Assembly (NCBI GenBank): GCA_015680685.1
Contig: MNCI01022092.1
Location: 233,822 to 275,114 of the forward strand
Reading direction: 5' to 3'
Source: Gnetum montanum
Taxonomy: Eukaryota; Streptophyta; Gnetopsida; Gnetales; Gnetaceae
DNA length: 41,293 nucleotides
The notes beneath the pieces are model-generated. The model did no database searches, was not told where the DNA came from, and saw only the letters and a program-made list of their open reading frames with translations. Below, piece after piece: positions 21,024-31,177 of this stretch; the stretch's first letter is position 1; each line of letters starts with the position of its first letter. The position numbers were made by a program, and so were the translations under genes.

Positions 21024-21594
21024 TTTTACTGTACCGTCTGAAATCGTCGGTAAGAGGCTGGAATGAATAGACACCGAGAGATCTACGAACGAAATAGTAA
21101 GATCCTACCTTCGCTTGAGGGCAAGCTGGAAATGAATGAAGGCAGAGTGCATTGAATGGTCCACACGCGGATCAAACAAGGACTTCCTCGAACATACGCA
21201 AGTGTGGTACGTCGGGTTATACGTAAACGAATGTAAAACTGAACATAAACGAATGAAAACGAACGTAAACTATTAAAATGAAAAATAATGAAAATAGCAA
21301 AAAACATGAACAGGAACAATAATGTAAACTGCATGAATCTGGGTAATAATACATACTGTTTGTATTGATAAACAATTAAAATGTGCACCAGTCAGAACGC
21401 AGTTGCCGAGTGGTCACAAGGTAGACATTTAGCCCCGATGGATGAGAATAGATACTGGGAAGATGCAGGTTTTGGATTGCAGGTGTACGACATCCAAATC
21501 TGTATCAAGTCCATCGTATGAAATTGATGCCCTGATTTCTTATGTGTGTTACATTCATATTTTTCCGAACCTTGATCTAGTGGAAAAATAGGAG

Positions 21595-21601
21595 ATTTAT
21601 A
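21595..21601 (-). promoter_or_regulatory. TATA box of the 5' LTR of N
   Basis: TATAAAT on the minus strand, the likely promoter element for the RNA of N. It is supported by conservation in both LTRs only. Confidence 0.5.
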
Positions 21602-21799
21602 GGATTTTAGGCACGAGATTTGGATCTAGAAGAAGATCAGTGGCTGCAGGGTGAGAAAACATCAGATTGGGTGACATGTGTGTGTCTTGACTAGATGCAC
21701 AAAATTTTACAATGTACAGTGTGCAGCATATTTGTGATGTGTGCACAGCCTGTTCTGGCGTCAGCGTCAACGTCAGCGTCCAGCGTCAACGTCAACGTC

Positions 21800-22760
21800 A
21801 CTAACAGCGTATGACCTAAAAATAGTGCATTTTGAACCTATTTTTGACATATGAGACCCATTTTCAGAGTGGATCAGCATGCCATGGCTCATGAGGGTTC
21901 TTTGTGCCAAATTTGGGCTGATTTGGATGTCGTTTTGGCCCTTTTTTGGTTGGTGACACTGAGCCTTACGCTGAGCAGCGTCTGAAAAATAATCCTAGCG
22001 TCACTAACAGCGTATGACATGAAAATAGTGCATTTGAACCATTTTTAACCTATGAGACCCATTTCTAGAGTGGATCTGCATACTATGGGTCATGAGGGTT
22101 TTGTGTGCCAAATTTAGGCTGATTTTGATGTCTTTTTGACCCTGTTTTGGTTGATCATGCTGAGCCTTACGTTGTGCAGCGTCTGAAAAATAACCCCAGC
22201 TTCACCAAGTTAAAATGACATATTTGAGGCCCAAATCTTGATTTTCTAGAGGTTGGGAGCTATTGGGGACCTTGGTGAAGGTCATGGAAGGTCCTTGTGC
22301 TTGATTTTAGCCTATTTTGGCTCAGTTTCGGGGCTCCAAAAGTTGGTGACTCTAATCCTTACGTTGCACAGTGTCTGAAAAATAACCCCAACGTCACCAA
22401 GTCAAAATAGCATATTTGAGGCCCAAATCTTGATTTTCTAGAGGCTCGAACCTTCTGGGGACCTTGGTGAAGGTCATGGGGGGTCCCTGTGCTCAGTTTC
22501 AGCCTGTTTTAACTCGGTTTCGGGGCTCCAAATGTAGGTGACGCTAAGCCTTACGTTGAGCAGCGTTTGAAAATGTAGCCAAATTATACTTAGCCAAAAC
22601 CAAGCATTTTGAGCCCAAAAATTTTGATTCTGGATGTCGAAAGTTAGTGTAGCTGCCTGTGGGCCCTGGGGGACCCTTCCTATTGAATCTTGGACCATCA
22701 GGGGCTATTTCGGAGACCTCCAAATTTGGTTATGCTGTATTCATGCTTGGGTGGCTACAT
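21800..22760. repeat. Tandem units inside the 5' LTR of N
   Basis: The unit-end phrase starts at 21976, 22177, 22369 and 22561 (periods 201, 192, 192 bp), matching the array of the other LTR unit by unit. Confidence 0.8.
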
Positions 22761-22814
22761 GACTTAGCTTGAATCTTGTTTGACAGTGTTAGGCCAAAAT
22801 TTTGTTGTGTTTCA

Positions 22815-22819
22815 ATTAT
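22815..22819. repeat. Right target-site duplication of element N
   Basis: ATTAT directly after the LTR end CA at 22813-22814. It matches the left copy perfectly, as expected for 5-bp Gypsy integration. Confidence 0.95.
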
Positions 22820-25050
22820 GTCAGATCACGACTTTAGGGATTACCATCCCACTAAAGCACACTGTAAAATTGATTGGCAACAGGAGAAGCGTTATGAAGC
22901 TGCAAAGGGAAAACAATTTAATAACCCTTTGTTCCTATTGGGTCAAAAATATAGTAAGGATCCCTTCTCTTGGGGTTCTCATTTCACTGACTCTCCTTCC
23001 CTTGATTTTGATGAAGGGGGCTTAAACCAAAATTTATAGTCCACTGTAAACAATCCTGGTTCAAGCAAGAATAGGTCCTATGATCATGGAGGATCCAAAG
23101 ATGGGAGTCATGGGAGGGACAGGGACAAGCATCATGATGATGATTGTGGCCATGACCATCAAAGAGGGGGTGGCAGGTACCATGGTGCTAGTCCTCCTTC
23201 CTCTTCACCTTCATCATCCTCTTCTTCCTCCTAGTAGCTCTAACTGAAGCTGCAGAGGACATGACCATAATGAAGGAGATCAACGAGACAGTGATGATCA
23301 TGATCATAAAGCCCATCAAAATGATCAAGATCAAGGGTTTGAGCATTCAAGGGAGGCCTACCACCACAAGAGAAGAAATAGCATAGGGAATCATAGGCAT
23401 CATGGCCATCACAAAGGCCATGATTATGATGACTCTTTGCTTGCAAATTGAAGCATCTTGAACATCATAGAGGTAGTAAGAATTCCAACAAGGCATCTAA
23501 AAGATAGCCAAATTAAGTAGTTGGAGATGAACAACATCCCCAAATTTGAAGTGGGATACAACTCAAATTTACAAAACCATATACAAGACTTTCACAATAC
23601 TTTTGCCTTACAGAACATAAACAACAAATGAAAAAAACTTAAGTTGTTCCTTAGGACACTCATAAAAGAAGCTAAAAGTTGGTACCAATAGTTAAAGCTG
23701 GAATTAATCTATAAATGGAGTACAATGTTTGATTTGTTCAATGAAAAATATCAGATGTACTCTTGAGTGTCTAAATTAAAAAAGTAGATTCAAGGTCAGT
23801 GACAAGGAACACATGAATCCTTGGATGTAGCCATGGATAGCTACTATTCTCTTTTGCATAGATGTCCTCACTATGGTTATTCTCAAAGGGAGTAGCTTCA
23901 TCATATCATAGATGGGCTTTGATTAGAAACAAGGAGAACTCTTGGGATCTATGTCTGAGGGATACTATTAGAACTTAGAGCCCATCAGATCCAAAGGCTC
24001 ATTAAGCAGGTTGATAAAGAAGAAGAAGATCTCAACAAAAGAGAAGTGTAGGAGTATAATCAAGATCCTTCCATCAGAAAAAGGGAAGTCCAATTTGTTG
24101 ATAATGAGGAGGAAGCACCACTTGATGAAGTGGTCTAGTGAAATACTTTTCCTATCAAGAAATCTGTCTTTGAAATTTTGGCTAAGGTAGAGAAAATTTT
24201 TGACTCTTCAGATGAAAAGTTCCAAACCAATCTAAAAATAGTAGTAGAGGCATCCAAAGAACAAAGTAGTGATCATGATTACAAGAGAATGAAGGAAGCT
24301 AAACGTGCCCACCAAAGGGATAAGGGCAAAGTTGCTGTCATAGAAGAGGTTGTGGAATTAAAATTAGATGATGATGATGGATGTGACATCTACCAATATG
24401 AACATCCTAAGGGATGTTTCCCTATTTTGTCACACTTGTAGGAATCTAGGGTATACATGCTAAATCCTAGATTTTCCAAAAGGCAAACACCCAGAAGATT
24501 ACCTTATCCTGAAGGTAATCCATGGTAGTTCCACCAACAACAAGCTTATTATCCAAGTGGAGCTTCACCATAACTATTTGAGAAGTATCATTAGTGGTAG
24601 CACCCACAATCATTGGGGATGCCACCACCAAGGTAGTAGTACCCTTACAGATAGCTTGATCCATATGGGTACTATGTTTAGCAACCCATGTCTCCACATG
24701 ACTCTTCCAATCACACCTCATTCCAACATCACTACTACCCTCCTAAGTATTAGAAAGCTCATTCTCCATCTCCAAGAGGGAAGTCCTCATATCCTTACCA
24801 TTATCCTCATCTTTCTATGCATGTCCCTCCTCCCTCAACCTAATTACCACCTACTCCATCAATGTAGGATGAGATTTCAACCTAGCCATAGAAATGTAAT
24901 GCTACCATGGCTATTAACTTATAGCCAACTCCTTAGCTAAGTTGTTCAAAACCTAGATCCACAAAAAGATCATTCTTCCATACCAGCAGTCTTACAAGGC
25001 CCTCACAGACTCATGCGATTGATAATCCTACTGCTTCCTCATTCTCTACA
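22815..25050 (+). pseudogene. Gag of element B, second part
   Basis: Continues the gag interrupted at 8743. It opens with SDHDFRDYHPTKAH, then FNNPLFLLGQK, a His/Asp/Arg/Gly-rich stretch (about 23080-23200), a Gag core with stops (about 23520-23900), a charged region, and KEAKRAHQRDKGKVAVIEE (about 24290). The order and sequence follow gag of element A. The longest open piece late in the gene is 24178-24441. Many TAG stops and several frame changes. No zinc knuckle is recognisable. Confidence 0.8.
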
Positions 25051-25079
25051 TCCAATCCATTCAACTCCCCTTTAAACTA

Positions 25080-25620
25080 AACACCTTCTAAAGTGCATAC
25101 CATCATGTTAACCCATGGGGTAATCGATTAGATAGAGGTTGGCCACCTTCCTAGGAAATGATTTGATCTTGGGAGTCCCTTAATCTATTTGCAAATCACT
25201 AGGAATAAGCCTTGTAAAGCTATTTTGGATTTAGATTCTAGTGTTAATCTAATTTCTCATGAGATGTACAAATCCTAGAACATGCCTCCACTCAAGAAGA
25301 GTAACATCTACCATGAGTCGGTAGACCAATCCATCACTATTCCTTTAGGACTAGTAGAAGACATTGTGACTACCATCTATGGGTAGTCCTATCCTGCTAA
25401 CTTTCTAGTGATCCATGTGAATAACTACAAGGGGGACTTGATAATCATCATGGGAAGGAATTGGGTAAGTACCATTAATGCACAGCTAAAAATTAGAGAT
25501 CTTTCCTTGAAGATTTTTAAAGAAAATGCATTTGGAAAGATCGAGAAGAAGAGATTCCATGCATCACATATAGTGATATAGGGTGCAATTATATGTAGAA
25601 ACTATGGGCCATAGAAAGCA
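25080..25620 (+). pseudogene. Protease of element B
   Basis: A retropepsin-like region aligned with that of element A. The active site reads LDLDSSVNLI (about 25225-25254); the usual Gly after the catalytic Asp-Leu is Asp here, which should abolish activity. About 70 codons later comes LIIIMGRNWV (about 25438), the equivalent of the conserved ILGRxW block. In-frame TAG codons break it. Confidence 0.7.
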
Positions 25621-25839
25621 CATCAATCATAGCATGCAGACAGTGTGAAAATGAATCTAAAATTCAAAGGTGTGTATACACAATAGCCACAAAACAAGAG
25701 GGTACCCAATGGCTAACAACTAATCCTGAAAGTTGCACACTTTGCATAGAGCCCATTGAGAGCTTAACATGTGCTTATGTTGAGGGCATGGATGAAGTGG
25801 AGAAAGTTCATTGCTAACTCTTTGATGATGAACCTAATG

Positions 25840-26930
25840 GCACTTATTGGGAAGATTTGAAAATCCATGAAATTTTTAAACGAAAGTCCTTGGAGTTGAA
25901 AACTCTACCTACTAACATGGAATATGCATTTCTAAAAAATGGCAAGCCAGTGATAATTAATGTCAACCTTGCTCTTGAACAAAAAGAGATGTTGTTGAAG
26001 GTGGTCAACAAATGGCCAACAACCTTTTCTTGTTCATATTCCAAACTCATTGGGATTGATCCTCAGATGTGGTAACGTCACATATATACTAATCTTTCCA
26101 TCAAGCCAAAGAGTAAGTCGTGGTACCAATTGAACCCAAAGTTGAAGCATATTTTCAAGAAGGATATTGAAAAACTCCTCAAGGAAAGGTTCATCTATCC
26201 AGTGAGTGGGCTATCCCACTTGTGATACTACCAAAGAAAGGTAACGAGTGGAAGGTCTATATTGACTTTAGGCTATTAAACATGCGAATGTGCAAAGATC
26301 ATTTTTTCTTTCCATTTGTGAACTCGGTGTTTGACACTATTTCTAGACATTGGTATTATAGCTTTCTGAATAGTTATAGTGCCTATAACCAAATTCATAT
26401 TACACTACAGGATTAGGCCAATACTACATTCATAAGTCCTTGGGGGACTTTTGCATATAAAAAGATGCCTTTTGGTCTATACAATGCCCCTACAACATTC
26501 CAATGGTTTATCTTGAGAATTTTTCAATAGCATATTTGTAGTGGGTTAGAATTTTTATGGATGAATTTTCCACCTATGGTGGTACATTTGAGCAAGCTCT
26601 GAACCATCTTGAGCAAGTGCTAAAAAGGTGTGTGGAGACCAATCTTTGGCTAGATTGGCAAAAGAGCCATTTGATAGTCTAGGAGGGCACTATGTTGGGG
26701 CATAAAATCTAACAAGTAGAGATCGAGGTGGGCCCTAAAAAGATTAGGGTCATCCAATAAATTACCCATTAACTAGAAACTGTTAAAGATGTTCAATCAT
26801 TTTTTTGACACATTAGCTACTATTGAAAATTCATTGAGAATTTCTCTAAGATCGCTAAATTGTTAGTGAACCTCACAATGAAAGATGCTCTATTTCGTAT
26901 GGATCGAGGAATGCAAAAAGGAATTTTAGA
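25840..26930 (+). pseudogene. Reverse transcriptase of element B
   Basis: RNA-dependent DNA polymerase of the Ty3/Gypsy type. In order: ELKTLPTNMEYAFL (about 25894), typical before Athila-type polymerases; LKERFIYPVSGLSH; LPKKGNEWKVYIDFRLLN (about 26225); ISPWGTFAYKKMPFGL (about 26430); and the catalytic loop at 26554-26565, which reads FMDE instead of FMDD. A frame shift lies between the last two blocks, and TAG stops are frequent. The altered second Asp of the metal-binding pair alone would kill the enzyme. The connection domain continues to about 26930. Confidence 0.88.
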
Positions 26931-26974
26931 ATCTCAAGTAGAAACTCATAGAAACTCCAATTCTATGAGCACCT

Positions 26975-27352
26975 AACTGGTCTTGACCATTTCAAATCAT
27001 GATGAACACATCAAAATATGCCTTGGGAGATGTGCTCATGCAGTTGGATGATCAGAATTGTCCATACTACATCCACTATATGAGTTGAAGCATTGTGGGT
27101 GCACAGTTGTACACCATAATGGAGAAAGAACCAATGGTAGTGGTGTATGCCTTGGAGAAGATCAAGCACTATGTGCTTCAATACAAGGTGTTTATGCACA
27201 TAGACCATGGTGCCATTTGCTTCTTGATGAATAAACCAACAGTAACCCCATGTCATATGGTGACTTATGATTTTACAAGAATGTGATCTTACAATGATAG
27301 ATCGAAAGGGAACCAAGAATGTGATCGTTGATCACTTATCTCAGTTATGATG
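26975..27352 (+). pseudogene. RNase H of element B
   Basis: The domain removes RNA from the RNA-DNA hybrid. Visible blocks are KYALGDVLMQLDDQ, EKEPMVVVYALEKIKHYVL and FMHIDHGAICFLMNKP (27095-27240), then after a frame change IDRKGTKNV and VDHLSQL (about 27297-27347), the usual end of this domain in plant Gypsy elements. It is broken by frame changes and stops. Confidence 0.85.
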
Positions 27353-27469
27353 GGACAACACAAAGAATGAGAGTTTACTTTCTAATTAGTTTCTTGATGA
27401 ACTCCTCTTTGCTGGTGTGATAAATGAATAAGTGCCTAATGAACCAAAGTTATATAATGGCATCCTCAC

Positions 27470-28720
27470 TTATCTTTTTACTCAGGCGATGCCACAAGAG
27501 TTTGACCATAGGAAGAAATAATAGTTTCTTTATCAGGTAAAATGCTTCATGGAGATCAATGGACACTATTACAAGGTGTGCATCAATGGCCTAGATCATT
27601 GGTGTATTCCTAATGCTAACCAACTGCACATTCTCTAAGATACTCATGAGGGCCCTTATGAGGGCCACTATGTTGGAAGATGCATTGTCATTAAGATTCT
27701 GATGGTAGGGTATTATTAGCCAACAATATTCAAGGACGCCCACCACTTTATCCACTCTTGTGAATGTTGTCAACATGATGATGGGATGACCACTCAAATG
27801 GTGGATCCCTGATAATGGAATCAACCACTAGAATCCTTCTACATCTAAGGCATAGACTTCATGGATGCCATCACACCCATTTCAAATGGAATGGCATACA
27901 TTATAGTCGCTACTGACTATTGTATAAAATGGGTAGAACCCGTAGCTATCACTGACTATACATCTTCCATTGCTGCTTGGTTTGTATAATAGAATATTGT
28001 AAATAGGTTTGGGATACCACATGCATTGATTTCTAGCAATGGTACTCATTTTATAGGTACCACCTTTCAAAATCTCATGCAACACTTGGGGGTAAAGCAT
28101 AAATTAACAACACCCTACCACCTGCAAGCCAACGGTCAAGTTGAGGCTAACAATAGGAAAATTTCAAAAATCCTAATAAGAACAATTAGTAAATATAGCA
28201 GAGACTAGAGCATAAAACTCAATGATGCCCTTGGACCTACCACTCCACATGGAAACTTCTTATAGGCTACTCTCCCTATGAGCTAGTGTATGAAAAATTA
28301 CCAACTCTTCCTATTCAATTTGAGCTCTGTACACTTTTAATAGCCTATTACCTTGACCTTGACATAATCCTAGCACAAAAATAAAAATTGATCAACGTTA
28401 ATGTGCTAGATGAAAAAAAATTGGTGGCCTTGTCCTTGAATGAAGTTCATAAAGCATTCAACAAAAAATGCCATGACCTTAGAATAAGGAAAGTAAAATT
28501 TTAACCTAGAGATAAGTTCCTCTACTTGAATCCCACTCATGTGTCATAATGAACTAAGGTCTAAACATTATGGGAAGGATATTATATCATTTATGAAACC
28601 TTTCCTTCTAGGGCCATGTTGATCAACAAACCTAAGAGCCCAAACAAAAAGAAATTACTCAACACACAACAAATAAAACCTTTCCACAATCCCAAGCAAG
28701 CTAATGTTAGTAGCACCTCA
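27470..28720 (+). pseudogene. Integrase of element B
   Basis: DDE integrase that would insert the DNA copy. An N-terminal H2C2 zinc site is visible (HEGPYEGHYVGR, about 27640, and CECC, about 27765). In the core the first Asp is in GIDFMDAI (about 27850). The second catalytic position is Ser in LISSNGTHF (codon 28035-28037) where Asp is expected. The Glu in GQVEA (28143-28145) keeps 35 intervening residues. About a dozen stops. The C-terminal part to about 28720 is recognisable only by likeness to element E. No chromodomain is seen. Confidence 0.88.
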
Positions 28721-29190
28721 TTAGATCAATAGCCTCACTCAATTTTTTAGATCTCCTTCTTCCAACATAGTCATGTGGGAGATGGCCATCCATGAAAACC
28801 AATTAAGTGGCTCTTCAATTTTTACACTTTCTATTTTACACTTTTTTATTTTACACTTTGTTGTTTTTACACTTTTTGTTTTACACCTTCTTTGTTTTAC
28901 ACTTTTTGTTTTACACTTTTCTTGTTTTTTCCCATTTTTTTTACAACATCATTAATATGTTTTAAATTTCTTGAATATTTTCCAATTTCTTCTATATTTT
29001 ACATTATTTTTATGTGAATTTCTCTCATGTTTTCTAATAAATTGCTTTATTGCCAACAGGACATAGTGATGTTGTAGTTGTTTGCTAATGGTGGTTTGTA
29101 CTTAATGTTTTTGATTACTAATGTCTGGTGTCTATTTTTGCATTTTAATATTTATGACTAAGACAAAGTTTCTTTCTTATGGAATAGGCA
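28721..29190 (+). other. Spacer between integrase and ORF3 of B, with TTTTACAC repeat
   Basis: About seven copies of a TTTTACACTTTTTG-like unit lie at about 28820-28940. The same spacer in element E (complementary, about 37380-37495) has a related run, so it is an old family feature. No coding region recognised. Confidence 0.6.
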
Positions 29191-30153
29191 ATGAGTCCAC
29201 GTCATCCACCCATCCACAACAATCTATGGTGTTCTTGTTTTTGGAAATATGAGGTCCCTTTAATTAATGAAACTTTAATGAACTTGTGACCTTGGTCATT
29301 TCCAAACTTGGGAAAGATCAAATGGGTTGATAAAGGTGTGACATTAAGGGGACTCGATGCTCTTTGTACCTTTTTATTACTTAACTGCATGAGTATTTTT
29401 CATAAATTTATTACTTTAGTAAATGAAGCTAAGCGACATGAAAAGTTGAAGGAACATTTTTGAGACAAGGTGGGAACGTACAAGTATCTCATTTAAAAAG
29501 AAATCCATATGGCCAAGACCCATATCAATGCTCTTAGTGCTTAGAACACTGATAGGAGGGCCATACTAGATACTTACGCCTTTGCCCACCAAGCAGAACT
29601 AAAGAGCTAGCACCTGTAGATCCAAGATCTCACTAAGTAAATGGAGTTGGCAAACCTACGATATGCCAACTTAGCCAAGTTGATAGCAGGACACCCAAGG
29701 ATAGACTTGGAGAAGTAGGTAGCAACCACCTATGCTAAGTATGAAGCAAAATTTACTAAACACAAAAAGACACTATAGAAATTAGAGGTAGAAAATTCTG
29801 AGTTAGAGGTGATCAAAGCCAACTACCAAGGGCAAAAAGATGTCATGGCAAATTTGGCTTGATAGGTCACAGATTATCAAGAATGTAGAAACAAAGCTAG
29901 AGCCTATGAGGAGGAATAATAGTTGTGCATGGCTTAGTACATCAAATCCAATCAGATGTTTCCACAATTGTCATGTCCATGGAAGGTGCTGACTCCATCA
30001 AATATTTGAGCATCAGCATGGACAGCACACGATCCCCAAACCGAAGAAGAAAAGCTTCAGGCACTCCTTGAGAGATATCCATTTCCAAAGCCTAGAGCAC
30101 AAGATAAAGGGAAGAGGCCCATGGAGGAGCCACCACCACCAAGAACCACATGA
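29191..30153 (+). pseudogene. ORF3 of element B (third reading frame after integrase)
   Basis: One frame of 320 codons from ATG at 29191 to TGA at 30151-30153 holds together with no frame shift, interrupted by about 15 internal stops. All can be explained by C-to-T or G-to-A changes at Gln, Trp or Arg codons. Residues 54-77 are hydrophobic (around LDALCTFLLLNCMSIF). Residues about 80-250 are charged, Lys/Glu/Gln-rich and likely coiled coil. The end is basic and proline-rich (about 30095-30150). Element E has a homologous start. Athila elements are known for an extra, env-like ORF here; I see no signal peptide or clear envelope motif, so the function is open. Confidence 0.7.
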
Positions 30154-30339
30154 GTTCTAACAATTTTTTTTTGTATTCCGTGTTGGTGTCCTAATTTTGT
30201 TTTGTTTAACTCCACACTATAGCATGAGATAATTCATAGTTAGTCCATAATCCCATACCTATTCACTATGTAATCAAATGAACTTGTTCTCATTTTGATT
30301 GTTTGACTCGAGGAAGAGCTGTTATTTAGTCATGGGGTA
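30154..30339 (+). other. Spacer and polypurine-tract region before LTR C
   Basis: Non-coding; homologous to the segment before the LTR of element E (TCATGGGGTA here, TCATGGGAGTA in E). The purine-rich GGGG next to the LTR start is the likely priming site but is short for a polypurine tract. Confidence 0.55.
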
Positions 30340-30364
30340 TGATGAATTGTTGTTTGCTAGGCCC

Positions 30365-30386
30365 CGATATCAAGTACGTGATATCG
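30365..30386 (+). promoter_or_regulatory. 8-6-8 dyad in U3 of LTR C
   Basis: Perfect arms CGATATCA (30365-30372) and TGATATCG (30379-30386) around AGTACG, ending about 50 bp upstream of the TATA box. A second, weaker dyad (ATATC and GATAT arms) lies at about 30400-30418. Confidence 0.55.
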
Positions 30387-30437
30387 CATCCTAGATAACA
30401 ATATCGAATACATGATATCATGATTCTTGTATTGGCC

Positions 30438-30445
30438 TATAAATA
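30438..30445 (+). promoter_or_regulatory. TATA box of LTR C
   Basis: TATAAATA after GGCC, the same position as in the other LTRs of the family. Confidence 0.65.
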
Positions 30446-30617
30446 TAGCACTCAAGCACATAGGAAAAGGATCTTGATACGTATTTAGGGTCAAGTCTTT
30501 TTGTCAGTTTTTAGTTAGTTTTCAGTTCTTTCCCAAGTGCATGCTTGCAATGTGATGCTTGTAATTGTACAGAACCTTTGTTTGAGTGTGATGTACTTAG
30601 ACACACATACAATCGAC

Positions 30618-30623
30618 AATAAA
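30618..30623 (+). terminator. Poly(A) signal of LTR C
   Basis: AATAAA within CAATAAAGA, about 175 bp after the TATA box; the same nine bases occur in LTR D. Confidence 0.55.
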
Positions 30624-31177
30624 GATTGAGATTACTCTATCATTGTAGCATTCACTTAGTTTTTAAGTGTTTAATTATTAATTTTTTTTCTTAGTTAATA
30701 TTTCTTTATTGTTATTTACTATTCCTATTGTTAATGCATAATGAGTACGTCTTAATCATGAACATTTAAGTGTAACTACTTGGTAACCTAGTAGCGTATC
30801 TAGTAGTGCTCAAGTAATGTGCATTTGGTAACCCCAAAATTAGTACACAAGGTCCAAGATGCATACGAATGATTAATGATGGATGCTCATTGCACTTAGG
30901 ATAGCTTAGACTTTATTTTCCGTTGTCTATTAGTTCACTCAAGTTATTTCTTATTGACTTTAGGAGTATCATAGTAATTAGGAATCACATCATACACCTC
31001 ACTCTGGACTAAATCATACGTCACAAAGCAAATACTAGTCCAGGCGGGAAGATAGTGAACTGCGATCAACATGTAACTATATAGGTGCCACAACTAGTCC
31101 ATATGCAGAGTTCGACCGATCGCATGTACATGCTCATATTCATATGATTAAATGTAGGGGTATCTCGCCGCTCATAA

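Larger units (their letters stand above)
8744..22814 (-). mobile_element. Element N: gag-protease-only LTR retrotransposon nested in element B
   Basis: The element is 14,071 bp. Both LTRs start TG and end CA on the plus strand; the 5-bp target duplication ATTAT flanks it exactly (8739-8743 and 22815-22819). A polypurine tract (10743-10751) and a primer-site candidate (21007-21023) sit at the correct ends for minus-strand orientation. Gag and an aspartic protease lie at 16449-20320. In the remaining 5.7 kb before the 3' LTR I find no reverse transcriptase or integrase motif on either strand, only tandem repeats and captured DNA. It would depend on a partner element for enzymes (inference). The Gag knuckle and protease resemble the Tat lineage. 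Confidence 0.9.
21030..22814 (-). repeat. 5' LTR of element N
   Basis: A 1785-bp copy of the 8744-10738 LTR. The length difference is mainly one deletion near 21733 and a shorter GCGTCA run (about 21757-21803). The minus-strand TATA box is at 21595-21601. Transcription of the element would start from this LTR towards lower coordinates. Confidence 0.92.
7474..31177 (+). mobile_element. Element B: Athila-like Ty3/Gypsy retrotransposon, split by element N
   Basis: LTR B, primer-binding site and gag start (7474-8743) join across the 14.1-kb insertion N to gag, protease, reverse transcriptase, RNase H, integrase, ORF3 and LTR C (22815-31177). With N and one copy of ATTAT removed, gag reads on at the same place as gag of element A. 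The left flank (CACAT, 7469-7473) does not match the right flank (AATCC, 31178-31182), and LTRs B and C are of different subtypes, so it may be a chimera of two elements. All reading frames are broken. Confidence 0.75.
30340..31177 (+). repeat. LTR C (3' LTR of element B)
   Basis: About 838 bp, starting TGATGAATTG and ending CTCATAA where CTCATCA is expected. It has a dyad (30365-30386), TATAAATA (30438-30445) and AATAAA (30618-30623). It differs from LTR B over most of its length and resembles LTRs D and E more in U3 and the end region. The sequence after it is not the expected target duplication of LTR B. Confidence 0.82.
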
